Assembly: GCA_025267735.1 (NCBI GenBank) | Contig: CM046303.1 | Coordinates: 29,488,380 to 29,552,379, forward strand | Length of the DNA: 64,000 nucleotides | Source: Mactra quadrangularis | Lineage: Eukaryota; Mollusca; Bivalvia; Venerida; Mactridae | Reading direction: 5' to 3' | In this document: positions 55,875 to 64,000 of the stretch, in pieces | Layout of the letters: every line of letters begins with the position of its first letter | How positions within the stretch are numbered: position 1 is the first letter of the stretch | Made by a program: the position numbers and the translations under genes | Notes under the pieces: generated by a model | The model's database searches: none | The model's input: only the letters and a program-made list of their open reading frames with translations | What the model was told of the DNA's origin: nothing

Positions 55875-58722
55875 ATATATTCTGTGAACGGAAAGAACAT
55901 TTAGAGAAAGAAACTATTGAAGCTATTTGGTTAGAAATTAAATTATCAAAACAGAAGCCATTTCTTCTAGGATATATCTACAGACCCCCTTCAGCCAACT
56001 CAACATGGATCAAGGAAATGGAGAACATCTTGGATAATATATATAATGACAATAGTGAGATTCTACTACTTGGAGACTTTAATTTCAATTTACTAAACAA
56101 TACCTCATCAAATTCTTCTTGGAAAAATGTTTTAGACTCATTTAATCTTGTGCAATTAGTGAATAAACCAACGCGTGTTACTCAAAATACAGAAACATTA
56201 ATTGATCATTTATACACTAATGTTCCATGTAATATTGTTGAAGTGAATGTTCCTGTTTTATCTATAAGTGATCACTTCCCTATATGCATCACGCGGAAAA
56301 TTATGAATAAGGTGGACAAAGACCCATTTCATAACACCATTAAGTATAGGTCATTAAAAAATTTTGACATAGATTCCTTTAGGCAAGACCTCAAAAACCA
56401 ACCCTGGTCTGTTCTTGAAACCTTTGATGACCCTGATGATGCTTTAGATCTTTTTGTTAAGCTTTTTTCCGAAACTCTCAATCAACATGCTCCCGAAAAA
56501 TTAAAAAGAGTCAAGCGCAAAAACCAACCTGATTGGTTTGATAATGAAATAGCAGATACAATTAAAAAAAGAGATAATGCAAAAAGGGTGGGCGACACCG
56601 ACCAATTTAAATATTTTAGAAACAAATCAAAATTGGAAATCAAACAAGCAAAATCTAATTTTTATCAAAAAACTATTAACGAAAATCTCAAAAACCCTAA
56701 ATCTCTGTGGAAGAACCTTAAGGATCTTTCAGGTAAACAATTGCAAAAAGAGTCAAACTTAATAGATGAATCTGGCACTTTAATTACAGACCCCAAACTA
56801 GCTGCTGAAAACTTTAACAACTACTTTATTAGTGTATTTAATTCTGCTCCCGACCTTAACAATAGTTCTTTCAATAGCACTCTAGAAGAAATAAAATGTT
56901 ACGTGGAATGTAAAATTAAGTCTGAAGATTTCTTTAGTATAGCACCCTTTTCCCTTAAATTCATTGAGAAAGAACTAACTAGACTGAACCCAGCTAAGTC
57001 AACAGGTCTCGATGGCCTAGCACCTAAGTTTTTGAAAGAAACGGCAGACATTATAGCCGGACCATTACAAAAAGTCTTTAATTTAAGTATAGCAACTAGC
57101 AAGTATCCAAACATGTACAAAATGGCTAAAGTGACTCCTATCTTCAAAAGTGGTAGTAAAAGTGATAAAAAGAACTATCGGCCAATATCAATTCTACCGG
57201 TGTTATCTAAGCTATATGAAAAGCATGTGTGCATCCAATTAACAGATTTTTTGGAGAAAAATAATCTCTTCAGCAAGAGCCAATCTGGATTTAGAAAATC
57301 TCATTCATGTGAAACTGCCCTAGTAAATATTGTGGATGAATGGATTAATGAAATAAATGAAAGTAACATTGTTGGTACTGTATTTCTTGACCTATCTAAA
57401 GCCTTTGACTTGATTAACCATAAACTTCTTTTACAAAAATTGAAATGTTATAAATTTAGTGACAAAGCAATGTTGTGGTCACTCTCTTATTTGAGTCATA
57501 GACGCCAAAAAGTTTGTTTTTCGGGTAAACTGTCAGAATCCCAAGAGATCAACGCTGGTGTACCACAAGGTTCTGTTCTAGGCCCAATACTTTTCCTTAT
57601 TTATATCAATGATTTACCCTTATCTGTTAAAAATTCCCACATGTTTGCTGATGACACAACCCTATCAGCATTTGGGAAAAATAAATCTGATGTCAGTTGT
57701 ATGCTTCAGACTCAGCTTGAATCATTTGAGACCTGGTGTTCCTTAAATGGAATGGCCCCAAATGCCTCTAAAAGTAAAACAATGTTCATCACAGCCTCCA
57801 ACCAGCATGAGAAGTTGGAAAACATTAACATCAAGCCACTTAAACTGAACGATGAACCTTTAGAAAAGGTACCAAACCATAAATTATTGGGGGTAGTCAT
57901 TGACAAAAACTTAAGTTGGAAACTGCAAGTTGAGACAACTCTTAGGAAATGCAATTCTTTACTATATCTCCTCCTAAGAATAAAACAATTCCTAAATCTG
58001 CATACTAGAAAACTGTTTTTCAATGCATACATCCTTCCACATATTGACTACTGTTGCACTATCTGGGGGTCTTGTAATGAGCAATTAACAAACACAATGG
58101 TTAAATTTCAAAAAAGGGCCGCCAGAATAATTCTTAACAAACCTTTTGATGCCCCGTCGGAGGAGTTATTCAAACAACTAAATTGGATGAAATTTCCAGA
58201 CCGTGTTAACTATAAAAAGGCTATTATTGTCTACAAATCTCTTAATAACTCAAGTCCTGAATATTTAAATAACAGATTTGTCTTAAGTAATAATCACCAA
58301 TTAAGATCAAGTTCTACACAAAAACTGAATGTCCCGAAACCTAGACTTGAATTCTTTAGAAAATCTATAACATACTCAGGACCAGTCATTTGGAATGAAA
58401 TACCCCTAAACATCCGTCTTGCTAACAGCCTTAGCTCATTCAAAAAGCAGTACATTAAATGGAAAATGCAAAAAGAGTGAAATATTCTTTGTCCACCTTA
58501 AACTCATCTCATGCCTATTGTTCCTTTTTTTCAGGTTACTTTGCTCTCGATTTTGATTTTCTTATGTATATAACATGTTTTTCTCAAGTCTAATATGCAT
58601 TCATCATTATGTAAATATTGTATATACTGTGTAATATGTTTGATAGAGGCCCACATGGAAGATTGGACTTATCCAAATGTGTAGCCTCTTAAAATAAAGT
58701 CTTTATTATTATTATTATTATT
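55875..58722 (+). mobile_element. 5'-truncated LINE (Jockey/CR1-group non-LTR retrotransposon)
   Basis: The element begins inside the endonuclease domain. Before the first ATG, codons from about 55880 read RKEHLEKETIEAIWLEIK and YIYRPPSANSTWIKE, standard EN text. It runs through an open RT domain to a stop at 58478-58480, then 240 bases of 3' UTR with 'aaataaagtctttatt' and an (att)n tail. A 70-base copy of the same tail is at 31535-31625. ORF1 and the start of ORF2 are missing, as in most reverse-transcribed insertions. Confidence 0.93.
56018..58480 (+). CDS. LINE ORF2 protein, partial: endonuclease C-terminal part plus reverse transcriptase
   Basis: This frame encodes the retrotransposition enzyme that nicks target DNA and copies RNA into it. 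The 820-residue open frame has no stop or frameshift; coding sense continues upstream of this ATG, which is therefore internal. Endonuclease motifs: LLLGDFNFNLL (residues 16-26) and SDHFPI (about 85-90). RT motifs: GLDGLAPKFLKE (about 329), NYRPISILPVLSKLYEK, QSGFRKSHSCETAL, VFLDLSKAFD (about 455-464), GVPQGSVLGPILF (about 514), FADD (543-546, the catalytic aspartates in the variant FADD box). The C-terminal RAARIILNKP...LNWMKFPDR region is typical of the Jockey/CR1 group. The N-terminal EN catalytic residues are absent through truncation, so the copy should not be autonomous. The intact frame implies a young insertion. Confidence 0.93.
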   Translation: MENILDNIYNDNSEILLLGDFNFNLLNNTSSNSSWKNVLDSFNLVQLVNKPTRVTQNTETLIDHLYTNVPCNIVEVNVPVLSISDHFPICITRKIMNKVDKDPFHNTIKYRSLKNFDIDSFRQDLKNQPWSVLETFDDPDDALDLFVKLFSETLNQHAPEKLKRVKRKNQPDWFDNEIADTIKKRDNAKRVGDTDQFKYFRNKSKLEIKQAKSNFYQKTINENLKNPKSLWKNLKDLSGKQLQKESNLIDESGTLITDPKLAAENFNNYFISVFNSAPDLNNSSFNSTLEEIKCYVECKIKSEDFFSIAPFSLKFIEKELTRLNPAKSTGLDGLAPKFLKETADIIAGPLQKVFNLSIATSKYPNMYKMAKVTPIFKSGSKSDKKNYRPISILPVLSKLYEKHVCIQLTDFLEKNNLFSKSQSGFRKSHSCETALVNIVDEWINEINESNIVGTVFLDLSKAFDLINHKLLLQKLKCYKFSDKAMLWSLSYLSHRRQKVCFSGKLSESQEINAGVPQGSVLGPILFLIYINDLPLSVKNSHMFADDTTLSAFGKNKSDVSCMLQTQLESFETWCSLNGMAPNASKSKTMFITASNQHEKLENINIKPLKLNDEPLEKVPNHKLLGVVIDKNLSWKLQVETTLRKCNSLLYLLLRIKQFLNLHTRKLFFNAYILPHIDYCCTIWGSCNEQLTNTMVKFQKRAARIILNKPFDAPSEELFKQLNWMKFPDRVNYKKAIIVYKSLNNSSPEYLNNRFVLSNNHQLRSSSTQKLNVPKPRLEFFRKSITYSGPVIWNEIPLNIRLANSLSSFKKQYIKWKMQKE

Positions 58723-60320
58723 AATGAAGGTTGACTAGTCTGTTTAAGAAGAACCTTAATATGTACCAGAAGAAAAATATTGGGCTAGATATTAAAGATT
58801 GTTCTACAGCCCCCAATGACATATATTCGGGTTTGGGCAACTTATTAATGCTAGTAAACATTTGATAATGGCAAGTGAAATATATTGCTGGTTGTCTTTA
58901 AAATAAATATCAAGTTCCTCCATGTGATGAATTAAGTCTTTCTTTAATGATTTTACTTTGGTAAGTCCTTACAGCTGCACCAAAGCTAAAAATATGTGTT
59001 TAACTGTTTTTGATAGATTTGTTACAAGATCACTTGATCTGATAAACTCGATACAAAATTAATGTTTTTTACTCATGGAAATTGGCATTTTGAGTTTCAA
59101 AAAAAGTGCAGATTTCAATATTTTTTAATATATATATATAAAAAGATCCATTTAATGGTTAAACAAAAATCTTTCTATACTAAAATTTATGATTTGATAA
59201 CATCTTTCCTCCTAACTCATTGATCAGAGCTTTTCTAATTTCCTGTACAAAGGGGCAAGACACTTTCTTATAGCTTTTGTCAATTTCAACATCATTCTTT
59301 TTTACAGTTATATTATGAACACTCCTTATCAAAATGAATATAGTTGGACAAAAATCTACCTAATATAAAAATTTAAGATCTGTATTACAACAAGTAAATA
59401 TCCTGATTCATTATAAAGTATTAAAGCAGTAATTTTATGGTAGATAAAGATCTTAGCCAAGGGCAAGTAACTGTGTTGTTACTAATGGCTGATCGTTAAA
59501 AATTTGTAAATCTTTATCAATGGAGGTAGTTTTAATCAGATTTACATGTAAATGTAGGTATAGAAAACCCTGTAGACAAAAAAGGAAGATTTTGTTCGTG
59601 ACTTTATGTTTGTAAAAAATGTTCAATCCTTAAGCCAATAAAATTAGACTCAAATTTGTTATTTTTAAAGCTATTTTCGGATTTTTTATTGGAATTTTGG
59701 CATGACTTTTGGTTGAAAAAAAATCAAATTGTCATACCTTTGTAATTTGTTTTGAATTATAACTGAATTGTTTGGGATTGGCTATTAAATTTAGAAAAGA
59801 TAGCTATTTGATTTAAATTGAGAGCATATCAGTCATTTTCTTGGATAATTTAACCTAAACAATGAAATACCCGTATTTTAACAGAAATGTCTAAATGAGG
59901 GAATAACATTCCCAAAAACTTCCCTAATAAAACTGTCTTAATAAAAATGACTTGTTAGTAATTGTATTTAATTGTATAGGTCTTCATACTGCTTCATTCT
60001 CACCAACTTAAATGCCAATTTACCCAATGTCAATGGATTCCAGGTATCTAATATTTATGTGACAATTTCTCTGGACAAGTCGTTTTACTCCATCTCTTGC
60101 GCAGCTTAGAAATAGTGTAATGAAATCATACCTATTTTAAAGTTAACAATATTACCTTGGTGAAGAAAAATAATCATGTATTTATTATTAAAGAAATTAG
60201 CGGAACCCCTGGTGCCCTTAAAACCTTGGACCCCAAGTCTTTTTACTGTATCAGTCACTACTGGTCTTGTTATTACTTTATTGCTTTGCTATAAACCTTA
60301 CAATAGAAGTACCATGTTTT
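58723..60320. other. Stretch downstream of the LINE, no gene seen
   Basis: AT-rich DNA without exon-like frames. The piece at 58720-58870 shares 'gggtttgggcaacttattaa' with a segment near 23705 ('ggttagggcaacttattact'), marking another old dispersed repeat. Confidence 0.5.
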
Positions 60321-60323
60321 AAA

Positions 60324-60488
60324 TACAGTAAAGCTTGGCTATTTGGACCATCTAACTTGATGGTTCATAGTGGAAAAATGGTCTTAACATAGGGACCTTT
60401 TTTTAGTGCTCAAATTGAGCATTCAGAACTTAAAAATCATCAAAAATTGCAATATTCATGGTGATATTCATAGCAGAACTTTACTGTA
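60324..60488. mobile_element. MITE M5 copy, TA-flanked
   Basis: TACAGTAAAGCTTGGCTAT at the left; inward from the right TACAGTAAAGTTCTGCTAT. The inside has 'ggtcttaacatagggacct' and 'ctcaaattgagcattcag', the same phrases as in the 10090-10450 array. Confidence 0.8.
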
Positions 60489-61445
60489 ACAGATCTACTA
60501 ATGTTTTTGAAATCATTTCAAATTGTTTGACTGACATTTAATACAAAGCTGGTATGATATAGTTTTTTTACCTTGTTATTTTATTATCTTTGTTGTAACA
60601 ATTGATGTTTGTGTTTAAAATGAATACTTTATAAAGTCATGTCGTATAATTGTCATAATTGAAACCTCATCCTGTGTTCAAGATATAACATTTGATTGTA
60701 CATTGTTGGAGAGAACTTCCTTATTGATCACTGTATATTCCCAGGGGTGGGTCCAGGGGGGGAAGGTCTAGGATTTTTTAAAGAGGGTTCAACTATGCGG
60801 TGTCTAGATGGGTTTGGTCAAGTAAAAGGGGATGGGTCCAGGGGGTGAGTCCAGTATTTCTTGTTGGTATTTAGCTTGTTGGTATTTAGATTGGGAGTCA
60901 TAAGACAAACATAATTATAGTTGGGCAAAACCTCATGACAAAAGACCAACTTAAAAATAAATACTTACTCAACTCTCGGCAAACAATTGGTCAAATCGTA
61001 GACAAATTTTGAAAAAACTCGATTCCATTGGCTTCAAGTATTGTCCTTGGAAAATATTTAGGAAAAAACATATCCATGTGAGTTCATGATATAAATAATT
61101 TTATTAATTATGGTGTGTATTCAATGTGGAATGTAGGACTATTTGTTTGTCCTGGCAAATCTATGTGGAACTTTTGTCAGCCTTGTCAAAAAAAACAGTG
61201 TGGTAAATTGTACTTTTTATGCTTCAGACTGTTTTTCTGAAAAATTTGAAAAATCTGTTATTGAAACATTTTGTTGATTATAGAATACCAATGTTACTCA
61301 GAACACATTCAGAACAAGTTGACAGTACACCATGTTATGGGAAATGGAAAATATGCATTATGGGAGATTCTACCTGAAGCATTGTTGTTTGTAAAAGTCA
61401 AGATATAATAGCATTGTTAAATAGAAACATACTTAGCCTGTAATA

Positions 61446-61757
61446 TACGGTGGCATAGAGGTGACATGGAGAAATATTCAAAATACTGCTTCTATTACGT
61501 GGCCACGCAGTAGCTTTTACTACGCACGTAATAGCTATTACGTGGCCATGTAATAGCTTTACGTGCGCACATAATAGCTTTACGTGCACACATAATAATT
61601 GTCCAATGTAAAATGGCTGCCAATTTCGACAACTCTCATTGGTCAATTATAATGTGCGCATGTAAAGCTATTGCGTGGCCACATAAACATTATTGCGTGG
61701 CTACATAATAGTAGCTGTATTTTAAATATTTCTCCATGTCACCTCTATGCCCCCGTA
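61446..61757. mobile_element. Fold-back MITE with GTAATA target duplication
   Basis: The ends TACGGTGGCATAGAGGTGAC and (inward) TACGGGGGCATAGAGGTGAC pair for over 35 bases (continuing ATGGAGAAATATT). The flanks carry the same hexamer GTAATA at 61440-61445 and 61758-61763. The inner part has repeated 'acgtggccacgtaatagct' and 'acgtgcgcacataatagct' modules in both orientations, so most of the 312 bases can fold. Confidence 0.88.
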
Positions 61758-61763
61758 GTAATA

Positions 61764-64000
61764 TGATACCATTTCTAATTTATTGTTCATTATTATAGAA
61801 TATCCATTGTAATTGATACCCAAGTAATTATACATTACCATCAATCTACCTTGGTTGTCATGGCAATCATTTTATTTGTATATTAAATACAGTTTTTATT
61901 CAGACTTAATGAGAATGAGGTATGTGGTTGTTTTAAATTTAAAGCAACTTTTATTTGTTTTCATTTGAAGCAATTTAAATCACTTAGCCAATTAATTTTA
62001 ACCAAATATGGTGTTTTTATATGATGTTGCACCTATTAGTAAAGTTAATGTGGCTGTAAGTTTTAAAAGCATTAATACTGGAGATTAATTGTCAACCAAA
62101 TATAAAATTATGTGGGCTAAATTAATAGTCTCATACAGGTAATTGAAGATGTGGCTCCAATAAACAGTAATAAATACTTTATAATAAAACAAGTTTAAAG
62201 TATGAGTTAATTTGAATAGTTTGAAGGTCAGTTTAGTGCTCTCATAGGTTAATCAACTGAAAACCTGGTCTCATTCATTTTTCTCATACTGGTACTTCTA
62301 GGGATGAATCAGTAATGCTTGCATATCAAAGTGCTAAAATAATAAAATAATGAATTGATATCTTTTGCATGTCTCTTACACAAATGACAATCAATCTCAA
62401 CAAATATGCTATAATGACTGCTAGGACTGCTCCGAGTATCCAAGATATTCATGATCCCGACCATAAAATTGAGTACAAATACTCGTCATGCCCAAAATTG
62501 TCAGATCGCGATCTATTTTTGGAGATAGTGAAAGAACATTTTTAGCTTAACTACCATTGAAAACGAGCTGCACTACTTTTGAAAATTAAATTTAATTCAA
62601 AATGTTGATTTAAACACATTTAAACAACAATGTTATCTCTGAAAATGCCCATAACAGAAATGTTTGGTGTGCATGGTTTTCCATATTGTAAAAGTTTCTG
62701 TAATTCTTCACAATCTTATTTTTGTTATTACATTAATTCCTGTATGCTTCTCCATTAACAAGTGATTCGTTGTTCGAATCGGGGTTCGGATCGGATTGCC
62801 ACTTGCTTAACGATCCACAGCCCTAATGACTGTTGTTAAATTATCAAACTTGTAGATGATGATAATATGATTTTTTTTGGGGGGAGGGGGATTTCTCACT
62901 CAGAACACTTGACAAAATAGTATACATTATTTTAAAAAATCTGTCTTTCAAATTTTCAGAAAAATTATTTGATGAAGTAGGGGCTCGGACCCAATGACCT
63001 TCCCTCACTTTACCCTGCCATATATTATATGTTTGTTATGACTTAGAGACAAAGAAATGAGATACAAGAGTTTTTTGTGGGGAAACCTGCCATATAATAT
63101 TGGTGTAGTATGAAGTGACTACCAAGAAGGGATGCAAGATGATATGACATTATGATCAGTTTCCTATTTCAAGTGGCTATTATATGGTTAATATGATGGT
63201 ACTGTTACTGTTTTGTTGTACAATGATGAAACATTGTACTTATATTACATACTTCACATTTTATTGCATGTATAGTGCAACCTCTCTTGAACAACACCTA
63301 CTGGGAGGGACTAAAAAGTGTTGCTCTAATCAGAGGTTGTTGCTCTACAGTGGTTAAACTCAATAGAAATTACGCCCAAGGGAAATATCAAAAGCTGTTG
63401 ACGTGCTGAGGAATTGTTCTGTAGAGGCCGCTCTGTAGAGGTTATTCTGTACTTGTTTACTTAAGGACAGAATAATCTTTGTTTGGAAAAATTCCTTCTT
63501 TTATGAAAGTCACAATAAATCCTTCAATATTTAAAGGAAATAAATGCAGTCTTCAACATTAATTTTCATTGCACTATCCCAAATTGTTATGTTATAGAGT
63601 AAAGAGCAAAATTATCAACTAGCCTGACTAAGCAGATTTTAGTTTAGTTTTGTTTTGTTTTGTTGTACACTCCTTTTAAGACAGACTTTGTGAGGGATGA
63701 GAGTCATTTGAAGTTGGCAACCATGGTCTCTTGATCAAAGTACTGAAAGGAGTTGACCAGTGATATAGTGTTGGTCCCTAGATCATATCTGTATAACTAA
63801 ATTCATGACTATTGGTATTACCTTAAACACAGAAAACATATATTTGTCATCCTTTGGCCTTACTTTGATATTTCAAATATTTGAATTATGTACAAAAAAT
63901 ATACTTATTTGAATACATAGGGATGTTATTTCAATACTAAAGATTATCAAATAACTTAAATAATTCATTTTAATGCATTCTTTTTATGGTTTCTTCTTTC
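61764..64000. other. Terminal stretch, no gene seen
   Basis: AT-rich DNA without recognisable exons. 63280-63440 has 'caacctctcttgaacaac' and 'agaggttgttgctctacag' in opposite sense, and 36340-36420 shows a similar 'gtggctttatggagaggttt' design; both may be old inverted-repeat remnants. Confidence 0.45.

Noticed and set aside
56899..58032. Minus-strand frames inside the LINE
   Set aside because: Shadows of the reverse transcriptase frame.
1..64000. Search for bacterial-type defence systems, operons or CRISPR arrays
   Set aside because: The DNA is eukaryotic with spliced genes and animal retrotransposons; tandem repeats here lack unique spacers of CRISPR type.

Overview
This is a eukaryotic, intron-rich, AT-rich window from an animal genome. 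The protein homologies (DXO, MAP2K4, prominin), several tRNA-derived SINE families with long conserved bodies, abundant short terminal-inverted-repeat elements and a tandem-repeat-cored GTCGAGC-bounded element suggest a lophotrochozoan, most likely a mollusc (probably a bivalve). That assignment is inference. No bacterial operon, CRISPR array, rRNA or functional tRNA gene was seen.

Layout. 1-3908: non-genic, with SINE and MITE copies. 3909-8873 (+): complete seven-exon DXO (Dom3Z) RNA decapping/exonuclease gene, about 400 aa. Three of its exons or exon tails are tandemly duplicated in the adjacent non-coding DNA. 9374-13056 (-): four-exon secreted protein of 215 aa that resembles the N-terminal half of meteorin/meteorin-like and ends in a very basic tail. 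It converges on DXO with a gap of about 500 bp. 13057-21774: non-genic, with a decayed LINE 3' end and several hairpin elements. 21775-39191 (-): complete thirteen-coding-exon MAP2K4 (MKK4/SEK1) kinase gene, about 410 aa, whose introns hold SINEs, MITEs, a GAT microsatellite and a 52-53 bp minisatellite. 40582-40807 (+): first coding exon of a prominin (CD133)-like membrane protein, divergent from MAP2K4 by about 1.4 kb. No later exon of it was recognised. 40808-64000: long repeat-rich stretch with a hAT-type element with a perfect 8-bp target duplication, a roughly 1 kb mariner-like non-autonomous element, a satellite-cored element, a 5'-truncated LINE with an open reverse-transcriptase frame, and one orphan exon-like ORF near 47 kb.

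The genes do not form a pathway. DXO acts in mRNA 5'-end quality control, MAP2K4 in JNK/p38 stress signalling, the meteorin-like protein is probably a secreted factor, and prominin-like proteins are membrane-protrusion glycoproteins. I found no convincing new multi-gene system. The strongest unusual signals are the repeated exon-tail amplification within DXO (including a 76-bp satellite that copies a splice donor), the many small fold-back elements, and the truncated, basic-tailed meteorin-like gene.
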